Shown: positions 9,687 through 18,088 of the stretch, in pieces
How positions within the stretch are numbered: position 1 is the first letter of the stretch
Layout of the letters: each line of letters begins with the position of its first letter
NCBI GenBank assembly: GCA_029547045.1
Contig: JAKPQL010000077.1
Location: forward strand, 1-64,000
Length of the DNA: 64,000 nucleotides
Direction: 5' to 3'
From: Deltaproteobacteria bacterium
GTDB taxonomy: Bacteria; Desulfobacterota; Desulfomonilia; UBA1062
Program-made: the position numbers and the translations under genes
Notes under the pieces: model-generated
The model's database searches: none
Seen by the model: only the letters and a program-made list of their open reading frames with translations
Told to the model about the DNA's origin: nothing

Positions 9687-10697
9687 CTAATACCCCAGGA
9701 AGCCTTCGAGCTTCCTGATTTCCTCCATGAGCCGCTCGAATCCGGGGATCGTCAGCGACTGCGGGCCGTCGGACAGCGCCTTCTCAGGTTCGGGATGAAC
9801 CTCCACCATGACCCCGTGGGCGCCCACCACGAGGGCTGCCTTGGCCATGGACGGTACCAGGCTCCGCCGACCCGTGGCGTGTGAGGGATCCACGATGACG
9901 GGGAGGTGCGAGAACTCCTTGATCAGGGGGATGACGGAGAGGTCCAGGCTGTTGCGGGTGGCGGTCTCGAAGGTGCGGATGCCGCGCTCGCAGAGGATCA
10001 CGTTGTGGTTCCCCTCGGCATAGATGTATTCCCCCGCAGCCAGGAACTCCTCGATGGTGGCGCTCATGCCGCGCTTCAGCAGGACCGGTGCGCGGATCTT
10101 CCCGAGCTCACGGAGAAGGTCGAAATTCTGCATGTTGCGGGCGCCGACCTGGAGCATGTCCGCATAGCGCGCCACGAGGCCCACAGTGTCAGGGCTCATC
10201 ACCTCGGTGACCACGGGCAGGCCGGTTTCCTCCCTGGCCAGGGCCAGGAGCTTCAAGCCCTCCTCCTTCAGGCCCTGGAAGGTGTGGGGGCCCGTCCTGG
10301 GCTTGAAGGCACCTCCGCGCAGGAAATCCGCGCCCGCGCCCTTCACCGCCCTGGCTGTCCTGAGGATCTGTTCCTCGCTCTCCACGGCGCATGGCCCGGC
10401 GATGACCACGGGACGCCTGCCCTCGCCGATCTCGTGCCCCGAGACCCTGATGACGGTGCTGCGGGGTTGGAAGTCGCGGGAGACCATCTTGTAGGGTTTG
10501 GAGACGTGGATGCACTCCTTGACCCCGGGGAGGTCCCGGATATTGGTGTCGTCCACATAGGCCTTGTTCCCGAGCACCCCGATGGCGGTCCGTTCGCTCC
10601 CCGGAATGGGCTGGGCCACGAGCCCCATCCGCTCCACCGCGGAGATGACCGCGTCGATCTGCGAATCCGTCGCCTTGTGGTGCATTACGATCAGCAC
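9687..10697 (-). CDS. aroF: 3-deoxy-7-phosphoheptulonate (DAHP) synthase with N-terminal ACT-like domain
   Basis: First step of the shikimate pathway: phosphoenolpyruvate plus erythrose 4-phosphate to DAHP. The first 70 residues form a ferredoxin-like regulatory domain, and the catalytic barrel carries VIAGPCAVESEEQ, GAFKPRTGPHTFQG, LQVGARNMQNF and IVDPSHATGRR, all typical of the type I-beta (TIGR01361, Bacillus-like) form that is feedback-regulated through the N-terminal domain. 336 residues is the normal length. GTG at 10697 is chosen because GGAGG lies seven bases before it. It sits 28 bases downstream of glrR on the same strand and may be cotranscribed with it. Confidence 0.95.
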   Translation of the reverse strand: MLIVMHHKATDSQIDAVISAVERMGLVAQPIPGSERTAIGVLGNKAYVDDTNIRDLPGVKECIHVSKPYKMVSRDFQPRSTVIRVSGHEIGEGRRPVVIAGPCAVESEEQILRTARAVKGAGADFLRGGAFKPRTGPHTFQGLKEEGLKLLALAREETGLPVVTEVMSPDTVGLVARYADMLQVGARNMQNFDLLRELGKIRAPVLLKRGMSATIEEFLAAGEYIYAEGNHNVILCERGIRTFETATRNSLDLSVIPLIKEFSHLPVIVDPSHATGRRSLVPSMAKAALVVGAHGVMVEVHPEPEKALSDGPQSLTIPGFERLMEEIRKLEGFLGY

Positions 10698-10725
10698 GGC
10701 GCGTCCTCCGGATGCATGGTCCCTT

Positions 10726-12093
10726 TCATGCCTGACCCTTCTCCAGCTCGATGTTGAACTTCCTGATCTTGTAGTGCATGACCCGGCGAGAGATGCCGAG
10801 GATCCGGGCCGCGTCCTTCTGCACCCAGTTCGCCTTCTTCAGGGCATCCACCACCATGGCCCTTTCTTGCGCCTCCAGGGGGTTCAGATCCTCCTCCACG
10901 GCCTTCGGGCCGGGACCTTCCAGGATTCCCGACGGCATGATGTCCTCGGGCGTGATGGTCTCCCCCTTGCACAGCACAACGGCCGAATGGACGATGTTCT
11001 TCAGCTCCCGGACGTTGCCCGGCCAGTGGTGGGCAAGGAGCATGTCCATGGCATCCCGGCTGAACCCGCTGACCCTCTTGCCGGTCTTCTGGCAAAACTC
11101 CTTCAGGAAGACCTGGGACAGGCCGGCAATGTCCTCCTTCCTGTCCCGAAGCGGCGGTAACGTGATGGTGAAGACCTTGAGGCGATAGAAGAGGTCCTCC
11201 CGGAACTCGCCCTTCTCCACCTTGGCCTTGAGGTCGACATTGGTGGCCGCGATGACCCGGATGTCCACGTGGCGCTGATCCAGCTCGCCCAGCCTCCGGA
11301 ACTCCCCGTTCTCCAGAACCCTCAGCAGCCTGGTCTGCATCTCGGGAGAGATGTTCCCGATCTCGTCCAGAAACAGCGTGCCGCCGTCGGCCTCCTCGAT
11401 AATGCCCTTCTTGTCCTTCACGGCCCCTGTGTACGCGCCGCGCTGGTACCCGAAGAGCTCCGCCTCGATGAGGGTGGGGGGTGTTGCGCCGCAGTCCATG
11501 ATGACGAGCTTGCCGTTGCGTCGCCTGCTCTCGTGGTGGAGCATCCGCGCGATGAGCTCCTTGCCGGTCCCCGATTCGCCCAGGACGAGCACGGTGGCGT
11601 CCGATCCGCTCACCTGGCGGACCAGGGAGAGCACGTTCTGCATGGCAGAGCTCTCGGCGTACATGTGCTGGTTCAGGGATTCCCCGATCTCCCGCTCCAG
11701 GTAGCGCACCCGCTGCTTGAGGCCGCGCTTCTCGATGGCCTTTTCCAGCTTGGTCACCAGCTCCATGGGTTCGAAGGGCTTGACGAGGAAGTCGTCCGCG
11801 CCTTCCTTGATGGCCTGGACGGCACCCTGGATGGAGCCGTGGGCGGTGAAGATGATGACCTCGATGTCCGGATCGATCTTCTTCGCCTCCTTGAGCACCT
11901 CCATGCCGTCCATGTCGGGCATCTTGAGGTCGGTGATGAGGACACTGAAATCCTCCTTCCTGAGCGCCTCGAGGGCCCGTGCCGCCTTGGTATGACCAAC
12001 CGTGTTGAACCCCATGGCCTCGAGCCTCGCAACGAGGACCTCCACGATGTCCGGTTCGTCGTCGATGATGAGTATCCTGTGCTGCTGCGTCAC
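10726..12093 (-). CDS. glrR: GlrR/QseF-type sigma-54-dependent response regulator
   Basis: Receiver domain ILIIDDEPD with phosphoacceptor Asp in LITDLKMPDMDG, AAA+ domain with Walker A GESGTGKE, and Fis-type HTH (DAARILGISRRVMHYKI). The sigma-54 loop reads GAYTGA instead of the usual GAFTGA, a Phe-to-Tyr change at the tip. The start is GTG at 12093 (VTQQHRILIIDD), after GGAGAGGAAAG and overlapping the upstream lipoprotein stop; the longer track start adds non-homologous sequence. 455 residues. The gene order kinase, outer-membrane-type lipoprotein, NtrC-like regulator is that of the enterobacterial glrK-qseG-glrR operon, where GlrR activates a sigma-54 promoter. Targets in this organism are unknown. 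Confidence 0.85.
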   Translation of the reverse strand: MTQQHRILIIDDEPDIVEVLVARLEAMGFNTVGHTKAARALEALRKEDFSVLITDLKMPDMDGMEVLKEAKKIDPDIEVIIFTAHGSIQGAVQAIKEGADDFLVKPFEPMELVTKLEKAIEKRGLKQRVRYLEREIGESLNQHMYAESSAMQNVLSLVRQVSGSDATVLVLGESGTGKELIARMLHHESRRRNGKLVIMDCGATPPTLIEAELFGYQRGAYTGAVKDKKGIIEEADGGTLFLDEIGNISPEMQTRLLRVLENGEFRRLGELDQRHVDIRVIAATNVDLKAKVEKGEFREDLFYRLKVFTITLPPLRDRKEDIAGLSQVFLKEFCQKTGKRVSGFSRDAMDMLLAHHWPGNVRELKNIVHSAVVLCKGETITPEDIMPSGILEGPGPKAVEEDLNPLEAQERAMVVDALKKANWVQKDAARILGISRRVMHYKIRKFNIELEKGQA

Positions 12094-12677
12094 TGCTTTC
12101 CTCTCCGCTTGACGGAGTCGATGTGGATCTCCTCCAGTTTCTTGAGCTTGAAAACCTGGAGCTCCACTTCCTTTTTGAGTTCGTCGTTCTCCTTCTTCAG
12201 GGTCTCGGCCTCTCTCCTGGACTGATCCAGGTCCTTCTTCAGCTCTTCGCCTTCCCTTGCGCATTCCCTCGCTTTCGAGGCGCCCTTGTCCAGCTTCTCC
12301 ATCTTCTCCACCAGGGTGAGGAGGTAGCCGGCCTCCACGCTGAGGTGGCCCGGCGTGAGGGCTCCGTCCCTGATGGAAAGGAGTTCGGCCTTGACGGCTG
12401 CATAGGTGAAGTCGCCCCTGACGAGGGAGTCCATGATGAGGGCGAGCTTGTGGCGCGCCGCCAGGGACGGAGGCAGGACGGGATTCATTTCCTTGAGATT
12501 CACATCTGATGCCTTGCCGCGGGCGAGCTTCTCTTCAGCGGCGTTGATCCTCGTCGAGAGCAGGTCCTTCGCACACCCCTGGAAGAGCACCATGCCCATG
12601 AGCGCAAGGCAGATGAAAGGCAAAGACACTGCCCTGGCCCACTTGGCTGTGCGCATACATCTTCCCACCGTGCGCAT
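12090..12677 (-). CDS. QseG/YfhG-like lipoprotein between sensor kinase and regulator
   Basis: 195 residues (or 188 if it starts at ATG 12656, which has GGGAAG before it). A lipoprotein signal peptide ends in the lipobox FQGC near residue 35, then comes a helical domain and a long coiled coil (about 130-185, KKDLDQSRREAETLKKENDE). QseG of E. coli is an outer-membrane lipoprotein in the same operon position and is needed for the kinase response; sequence similarity is low by eye, so the match rests on position, lipobox and size. Its first 120-140 bases overlap the kinase gene in another frame. The stop overlaps the glrR start. Confidence 0.75.
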   Translation of the reverse strand: MRTVGRCMRTAKWARAVSLPFICLALMGMVLFQGCAKDLLSTRINAAEEKLARGKASDVNLKEMNPVLPPSLAARHKLALIMDSLVRGDFTYAAVKAELLSIRDGALTPGHLSVEAGYLLTLVEKMEKLDKGASKARECAREGEELKKDLDQSRREAETLKKENDELKKEVELQVFKLKKLEEIHIDSVKRRGKQ

Positions 12678-14046
12678 CTACAATCCCCCTGGAGATCGCA
12701 AGACCAAGGCCTATGCCTCCATGGCCCCGGGTGTATCTTGCCTGGTAGAATTTCTCAAAGATACGGGGAAGGTCCTCTTCGGGGATCCCCTTGCCGTGGT
12801 CTTCGACCTCAGTGATGATATTCCCGTCGGTATTCCTGACCCTGATCTCCACCATGGCCCCTTCGGGTGAGTACTTGATTGCATTGTGTGTGAGGTTTGT
12901 CAAGACCTGCAGGATCTTGTTCCTGTCCACCATGACCATACAGCTCTCAGGGGCATACTTCACGGCAATGCCGATATTCCCTGCATCCGCGACGGGCTTG
13001 ATCTCGGAGATGAAGGAGGAGACCACCGCGTTCATGTCGTGGGCCTCCCTGTTGAGCACCACCAGTCCGCCCTCGATCCTGGACATGTCCAGAAGTTCGG
13101 AAACCGTGTTCAGGAGCCTCCTGATGCCCTGGGCCATGATCTCCACCAGCCGGCGCTGCTTGTCGGTGAGCGCGCCCGCCAGTCCTTCCAGGAGCAGGCT
13201 CGCCGCCTCCTTCATGGAGGTGAGCGGCGTCTTGAGCTCGTGGGAGACCACGGAAACGAACTCGGACTTCATGTCGTCCAGCTCCTTCAGCCGGAGGGCC
13301 ATGTTGTTGAAGGCCTCCGCGAGCATGCCCAGCTCGTCCGTGGACTCGAGGTTGATGCGATAGGCGAAGTCACCCTCGGCGACGTGCCTGATGCCTCCCC
13401 TGATGCGCTTCAGGTCTCTCGTGACGCTCATGTAGATGAGCACGGGCACGATGAGGCCGATGGAGAGCCCCACGGCCAGGGCCCACCAGGTCCAGGCCAT
13501 GATCTCGTCCCCCAGGTCCTTGAGGTACGCGATGTGATTCCGCAGCCGGTCGATGGCCTCGCGGTTGATGTATCGGGCCACGGCGACCACGCCGTCGATC
13601 TCCCGGCTGTTGCGGTCGAAGACCTGCTCCAGGGCCTCCGGTCGCCCCGGGAGCTCCCTGAGCTGGGAATGGAACCTACTCACGTAAGCCATCCACAGGC
13701 CCTTGCCGTTTTCCACCATGTTCCGCTCGGGCTCGTCGTAATACATGCCCCTGGCGGAGAGGTTCTCCCAGGCCTGGGCGATGTCCGCTTCCTGCTGCTC
13801 AAGTATGACGCGGTAGGAGTCGTTCTGGAGGAGCATGTACTGCTTGCCGGTCTCCTCGATGGAAATGAGGTTCGCGATGAGCTTGTCGGTGATCTCCTTC
13901 TTCTTGTAATCCACCAGGTATATCCTGGTGCTCAGCGTGCTCACCCGGGAGGATACCATGAAGAGCACCAGGGTGATTCCGGCCAGGACGATCACGAAGA
14001 TCACATAGGACAGGATCAGCTTCTGCAGGAGGCCGGGCTTTCTCAT
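12535..14046 (-). CDS. glrK: GlrK/QseE-type sensor histidine kinase with HAMP domain
   Basis: 503 residues. First membrane helix at about 10-30, periplasmic helical domain to about 180, second helix about 183-205, HAMP (about 207-258), HisKA with phosphoacceptor His near 269 (VVSHELKTPLTSM), and HATPase with N box (NLTHNAIKYSP), G1 (VEDHGKGIP) and G2 (GIGLGLAISRG). The conserved end (GQGSVFAFHLP) is followed by some 20 extra residues. I start at ATG 14046; the track start at 14052 is TTG. There is no ribosome site, but a good promoter ends seven bases before the ATG (see 14054). First gene of the glrK-lipoprotein-glrR-aroF run. Confidence 0.88.
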   Translation of the reverse strand: MRKPGLLQKLILSYVIFVIVLAGITLVLFMVSSRVSTLSTRIYLVDYKKKEITDKLIANLISIEETGKQYMLLQNDSYRVILEQQEADIAQAWENLSARGMYYDEPERNMVENGKGLWMAYVSRFHSQLRELPGRPEALEQVFDRNSREIDGVVAVARYINREAIDRLRNHIAYLKDLGDEIMAWTWWALAVGLSIGLIVPVLIYMSVTRDLKRIRGGIRHVAEGDFAYRINLESTDELGMLAEAFNNMALRLKELDDMKSEFVSVVSHELKTPLTSMKEAASLLLEGLAGALTDKQRRLVEIMAQGIRRLLNTVSELLDMSRIEGGLVVLNREAHDMNAVVSSFISEIKPVADAGNIGIAVKYAPESCMVMVDRNKILQVLTNLTHNAIKYSPEGAMVEIRVRNTDGNIITEVEDHGKGIPEEDLPRIFEKFYQARYTRGHGGIGLGLAISRGIVDAHGGKMYAHSQVGQGSVFAFHLPCAHGHGALPGVCEGPALDEDQRR

Positions 14047-14053
14047 ACTCAAG

Positions 14054-14083
14054 ATTATAGCCGTCTCTCCGATACGTATTCAA
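14054..14083 (-). promoter_or_regulatory. sigma-70-type promoter for glrK, possibly leaderless
   Basis: On the minus strand a TTGAAT -35 hexamer (14078-14083) is 18 bases from a perfect TATAAT (14054-14059). The glrK ATG at 14046 is only seven bases downstream of the -10 box, so transcription would start at or next to the start codon. No Shine-Dalgarno sequence lies between. Confidence 0.6.
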
Positions 14084-14097
14084 GGGAGAGAATGACC

Positions 14098-14427
14098 ATG
14101 TCCTCCATTCTGCTGTCCGCATTGCGTGCCCACGAGATCCTGCAGGCCAACGCCGCGTCCAACGTGGCAAACATGAACACCCCCGGCTACAAGGCCCTGC
14201 GGACCACGCTGACCGCCTCCGCAGAAGGTGCCGTGGATGTGTCCACCACCCGCTCCGACGAGCCGGCCCCCCTGGACACGAACGGGAACGTGCAGTCCAA
14301 CACCGACCTGGCCAGGGAGATCACGGACATGATGCGGGCACGGCACGGGTTCCAGGCCATCCTGGAGGCCATCAGCTCCCGCGAGGACATGCTGGACGAC
14401 CTCATGAACACCCTGACCAGGCGTTGA
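14098..14427 (+). CDS. orphan flagellar rod-like protein (FlgC-like, short)
   Basis: About 109 residues; only the last part of the 513-residue track ORF is real, the rest is antisense to glrK. The N-terminal motif LRAHEILQANAASNVANMNTPGYKAL is the flagellar basal-body rod signature and the end (ITDMMRARHGFQAILEAI) matches the C-terminal rod domain of FlgC/FlgG-type proteins. FlgC is about 135-150 residues, so the middle is shortened. AGGGAGAG lies eight bases before ATG 14098; ATG 14092 is the alternative. No other flagellar gene is in the window. It may be a rod protein encoded away from its cluster or a repurposed paralogue. Confidence 0.8.
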   Translation: MSSILLSALRAHEILQANAASNVANMNTPGYKALRTTLTASAEGAVDVSTTRSDEPAPLDTNGNVQSNTDLAREITDMMRARHGFQAILEAISSREDMLDDLMNTLTRR

Positions 14428-14480
14428 GGCGCCTGCGTCCCGGATCATCCCGGCACCATCTGCGACCTGACACCGGCCCT

Positions 14481-14512
14481 TTGACATCATTGTAAAAGTT
14501 CTGTAAAAGTTC
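14481..14512 (+). promoter_or_regulatory. sigma-70-type promoter with tandem TGTAAAAGTTC repeat, upstream of plsC
   Basis: TTGACA (14481-14486), a 17-base spacer and TAAAAG (14504-14509, four of six consensus bases). Two exact head-to-tail copies of TGTAAAAGTTC occupy 14491-14512, overlapping spacer and -10 box. The acyltransferase ATG at 14517 lies seven bases after the -10 box with no ribosome site, again suggesting a leaderless or nearly leaderless transcript. Confidence 0.55.
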
Positions 14513-14516
14513 CCCC

Positions 14517-15209
14517 ATGTACTGGACGCTCCGGACAGCACTCGGGTCGTATCTTTACATCTTGGCGGTGATCATCCCCCACCTGATCATCTCCTTCTTC
14601 TGCAGAAGCGGGGACCTGCAGCACCTCAACGCACGCGCCTGGGCCAGGTTCTCCCTGTGGTGCGCCGGGTGCCCGGTGGTCATCAGGGGGGAGGAGAACA
14701 TCCCCCGGGGACCGGCAGTGTACATGGCCAACCACGTGAGCCACTTCGACGTGTTCGCCATCCTCGGCCACCTGAAGGTGCAGTTCCGCTGGACCGTGAA
14801 GAAGGAGCTCTTCCGCATCCCGCTGCTGGGCCTGGCCATGAAGCGCGCGGGCTACATCCTCATCGACCGGTCCAACCATGAAAAGGCCATGGAGAGCATG
14901 CGCATTGCCGCCGAAAAGATCCGCTCCGGCACCTCGGTCTTCGTCTTCCCCGAGGGCACCAGATCCCTGGACGGCACCCTCCAGTACCCATTCAAGAAGG
15001 GAGGTTTCCACCTGGCCATCGATGCAGGCGTCCCCATAGTACCCATCACGGTGAGCGGGACGCGGGAGATCCTTCCCAAGCACGGTATGCGCGTGAGGCC
15101 CGGGGTCATAACCCTGACCATCGGCAAACCCGTCCCCACCCGGGGGCGGGAGGTGGCCGACTGCATGGAAGAGGTGTACAAGTCCATCAAACTTGGCTAT
15201 ACTGCATAA
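14517..15209 (+). CDS. plsC: 1-acylglycerol-3-phosphate acyltransferase family protein (PlsC-like)
   Basis: Transfers an acyl chain to lysophosphatidic acid (or a related lysophospholipid) at the inner membrane. Residues 8-28 form a membrane-anchoring helix. The catalytic HX4D motif is NHVSHFD, and FPEGTRS is the glycerol-phosphate-binding motif; PIVPITVSG completes the family set. 230 residues is typical. The second acyltransferase-like gene starts four bases after its stop, so the pair is likely cotranslated. It could act on another lysolipid; with no other plsC in the window I take it as the housekeeping enzyme. Confidence 0.92.
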   Translation: MYWTLRTALGSYLYILAVIIPHLIISFFCRSGDLQHLNARAWARFSLWCAGCPVVIRGEENIPRGPAVYMANHVSHFDVFAILGHLKVQFRWTVKKELFRIPLLGLAMKRAGYILIDRSNHEKAMESMRIAAEKIRSGTSVFVFPEGTRSLDGTLQYPFKKGGFHLAIDAGVPIVPITVSGTREILPKHGMRVRPGVITLTIGKPVPTRGREVADCMEEVYKSIKLGYTA

Positions 15210-15212
15210 CCC

Positions 15213-16475
15213 ATGATCGGTGATCTGCTCTACCGGTGCCCCCTGTGCGGGGCGTTCGACTGGATCGAGCACGACCACTGCGCCTCCTGCTCCGCGGATG
15301 TCCGCATTCTTTCACGCACGCAGGTTGCCATCGGCGGCCAGGTGCAGTCCCTGTCCCACTGGTATGCCAGGATCCTCGCCCACGACCTTCCCGCAGCTGG
15401 CGACGGCGTGATCATGAGGAGCGCCCAGGTGAGGCTCTCCCGCGAGGCCCAGGAGGGGATGTACTGGGGGTTCGCGGGCATTACGGCATTCCATTTCACC
15501 CGGGCTGCCGTCGGTACGGGCAGACTCTCCCTGACAGAGAAAGGACTGAGGTTTCACGGTCAATCCGGTACGTTGGACATTCCCCTGGACCATATCCTGG
15601 GCGCCACCATCGAGTCGAACACCGTGATCATCATCAGCAGGGAGCACGGCCCCCTGTTCTTCGACTTCCTGGAGGAATCAGGGAAAAAGTGGGAAGATCT
15701 CATCAGGAAATCGCTGCAGAGGCACCATGTGCCCAAGGAGATCCTGGAGTTCTACCCCCGCGTCAGGTTCGCCTCCTCGCTGCGGGAAACCCCGGCCAGC
15801 GCCCCGGGCCACACGGTGCTGCGGGTACCCGAGAGACGGTGGTACGCCAAGGATCGCAGCCCGCTTCCCGCGGTGCTGAAGCCCATTGCGCGCCCGCTTG
15901 TGAAGGCGCTGTTCTCCGTGGATATCACGGGGCTCGAAAACATCCCGGCCCAGGGTCCGGCGGTAGTGCTGCCGAACCACACCTCGTTCCTGGACTCGGT
16001 GATCCTGGGGTTCTTCACACACAGGAACATCTGGTTCATGGCCAAGAACTCGGAGTACCACCACCCCTTCATGAAGTGGTTCCTCCGCCACGCAGGCTCG
16101 TTCCCGGTGAGACGGTACACCATCGACATGCTGGCCGTGCGCAATGCCATCCGGGTGGTGCGCGGCGGCCACATCCTCGGCATCTTCCCCGAGGGCGAGC
16201 GCACCTGGGACGGCACCATGCTCCCGCTGCGCATCGGCACCGTCAGGCTCCTCCTCGCCCTGGGAGTGCCGGTCATCCCCGTGGGGATCAGCGGGGCGTA
16301 CGAGCTCATGCCCCGCTGGACCTCGTCCATCAAGAGGGTCCCCGTGAGGGTCGCCATCGGCAGGGCTCTGGAGCTCCCTCATATCCCTGCCCCCCGTCAG
16401 ACCCGCTCGGATATCGAGGACGCCTCCGGCATCCTGCGCCGGGAGATCGGCAGGCTCGTCGGGGGGGCTGCATGA
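15213..16475 (+). CDS. zinc-ribbon / PH-like / PlsC acyltransferase fusion protein
   Basis: 420 residues in three parts. The start has two CxxC pairs (CPLCGAFDWIEHDHCASC), a zinc ribbon. Residues about 90-175 are beta-rich (GRLSLTEKGLRFHGQSGTLDIPLDHI), like GRAM/PH-type lipid-binding modules. From about 225 to the end is a PlsC domain with HX4D (PNHTSFLDS) and FPEGERTWDG in place of FPEGTR. The catalytic residues appear intact, so it is probably an active acyltransferase at the membrane with unknown acceptor. No ribosome site; it follows plsC by three bases and overlaps the RNase J start (ATGA). Confidence 0.85.
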   Translation: MIGDLLYRCPLCGAFDWIEHDHCASCSADVRILSRTQVAIGGQVQSLSHWYARILAHDLPAAGDGVIMRSAQVRLSREAQEGMYWGFAGITAFHFTRAAVGTGRLSLTEKGLRFHGQSGTLDIPLDHILGATIESNTVIIISREHGPLFFDFLEESGKKWEDLIRKSLQRHHVPKEILEFYPRVRFASSLRETPASAPGHTVLRVPERRWYAKDRSPLPAVLKPIARPLVKALFSVDITGLENIPAQGPAVVLPNHTSFLDSVILGFFTHRNIWFMAKNSEYHHPFMKWFLRHAGSFPVRRYTIDMLAVRNAIRVVRGGHILGIFPEGERTWDGTMLPLRIGTVRLLLALGVPVIPVGISGAYELMPRWTSSIKRVPVRVAIGRALELPHIPAPRQTRSDIEDASGILRREIGRLVGGAA

Positions 16476-18088
16476 ACTCCGTGAAGGTCATCCCCCTTGG
16501 CGGTGTGCGGGAGTTCGGCCTCAACTCTATGGTCATCGAGACCGGTGCAGGCTCCATCGTGGTGGACACCGGGCTCATGTTCCCCAAGTTCAATCCCACG
16601 GGCATCGACCAGATCATACCGGACTTCGGCTACGTGGTGGAGAACCAGGAGGCCTTTCAGGGCATTGTCCTGACCCATGGCCACGAGGACCACATCGGGG
16701 CCCTTCCCTATCTCCTGAAGGAGGCCCCCATTCCCGTGTACAGCCATCCCTTCACCCTGGAGCTGGTGAAGCGCAAGCTCCGGGAATTCGACATGAACGG
16801 CCACCTGAGGCTCGTGCCCGTCCTTCCCGGCCAGACCCTCAACCTGGCGGGCATGGAGATAGAATTCATCGAGGTTGAGCACTCAACCATCGGGTGCTAT
16901 TGCCTGAGCATGAGAACCCCCCAGGGCCGCATCGTGCACTCCGGCGACTTCCGGGTCACGCCGGGCGAGTTCCGCACCAGGGAGGATCCGGTGCGCCTCT
17001 TCATCTGCGAGAGCACCAACGCCGAGGTGGATCCCCGGTGCGCGGACGAGGACAGGGTCTTCTCCTCCATCGACGCCATCATCAAGGATACCGAGGGCGC
17101 CGTGCTCGTGTCCACCTTCTCGAGCCACGTGAAGCGCATCCAGATGCTCTACGAACTCGCCGTACAGAACAGCAGAAAGGTGACCATCATCGGCAGGAGC
17201 ATCAACCAGGTGGTGGACATCGCCTCGGATCTCGGCATCATCGAGTTCGATCCCCGGGACATCATCAAGCCCGAGGAGGTCACCGCCATGGACCGGGGCA
17301 GGCTCATGGTCATCTGCACGGGCACCCAGGGGGAGATGTATTCGGTCCTGTCGCTCATCGCACGCGGGTGGCACAAGTTCAAGGTCAGGTCCGGAGACAG
17401 CGTCATCATCTCCGCCCGCATCATCCCGGGCAACGAGATCGCCATCGGCCGCTGCATCGACCAGCTCATCGACTTCGGTGCCCGGGTCTACTACCCGGAC
17501 ACGGCCGATGTGCACGCCACCGGACACGCCACCCACGGCGAGATCCTCGATGCGGTGAGACTGCTCTCGCCCGGGATCCTCATGCCCATCCACGGCGAGC
17601 TCCGCCACATGAAGGCCCTGGCGGAAATGGTGGAGAACTCCCTCGAGACGGCGCCGCAGATGGTGCTGGCAAGGCCTGGCCAGGTCTGGACACTGACCGA
17701 GTCCGGCATGGAACTGACCGGCGAGGCCCCCCACGGGAAGTGTTTCGTGGACGGCGAGCTCACGGGCAACATCTCCGACGTGGTGCTCAGGGACCGCCGG
17801 CACATCTCCGAGGGAGGCCTCGTGGTGGTCTTCCTGGTGCTCGACTCGGCCCGGTCCGAGGTGGTTCTCGGGCCTGACATCATGTGCAAGGGGGTGGTCC
17901 CTGCCAGCATGGAGCAGGAGATTACGGACGAGATCCGGAAGAGCGCCCTGCAGGCCCTGGACATGTGTCTGATCAAGGACACCGACATCCAGGTGGCGCA
18001 AAACCGGATCAGGGAGTCGCTGGGCACTATGCTGAAGTCGAGGCTGGGGAAAAAGCCCATGATCGTGCCCATACTCATGGAGATGTAA
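16472..18088 (+). CDS. rnj: ribonuclease J
   Basis: Metallo-beta-lactamase / beta-CASP ribonuclease with endo- and 5'-exonuclease activity in RNA maturation and decay. The zinc motif is THGHEDHIGAL near residue 68; other metal ligands lie in VEHSTIGCY and HSGDFR, and the beta-CASP region contains SSHVKRIQ and ICTGTQGE, then HATGHATHGE and MPIHGELRHM. 538 residues, close to the usual 550. The start is ATG 16472, overlapping the previous stop; the track ORF start at 15236 is a shadow of the acyltransferase gene. Confidence 0.96.
   Translation: MNSVKVIPLGGVREFGLNSMVIETGAGSIVVDTGLMFPKFNPTGIDQIIPDFGYVVENQEAFQGIVLTHGHEDHIGALPYLLKEAPIPVYSHPFTLELVKRKLREFDMNGHLRLVPVLPGQTLNLAGMEIEFIEVEHSTIGCYCLSMRTPQGRIVHSGDFRVTPGEFRTREDPVRLFICESTNAEVDPRCADEDRVFSSIDAIIKDTEGAVLVSTFSSHVKRIQMLYELAVQNSRKVTIIGRSINQVVDIASDLGIIEFDPRDIIKPEEVTAMDRGRLMVICTGTQGEMYSVLSLIARGWHKFKVRSGDSVIISARIIPGNEIAIGRCIDQLIDFGARVYYPDTADVHATGHATHGEILDAVRLLSPGILMPIHGELRHMKALAEMVENSLETAPQMVLARPGQVWTLTESGMELTGEAPHGKCFVDGELTGNISDVVLRDRRHISEGGLVVVFLVLDSARSEVVLGPDIMCKGVVPASMEQEITDEIRKSALQALDMCLIKDTDIQVAQNRIRESLGTMLKSRLGKKPMIVPILMEM

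Noticed and set aside
12886-14091. Upstream part of the 513-residue plus ORF ending in the FlgC-like gene
   Set aside because: Antisense to glrK; only the last 109-111 codons are protein-like.
15236-16471. N-terminal extension of the RNase J ORF
   Set aside because: Out-of-frame reading of the zinc-ribbon/PlsC gene; RNase J starts at 16472.
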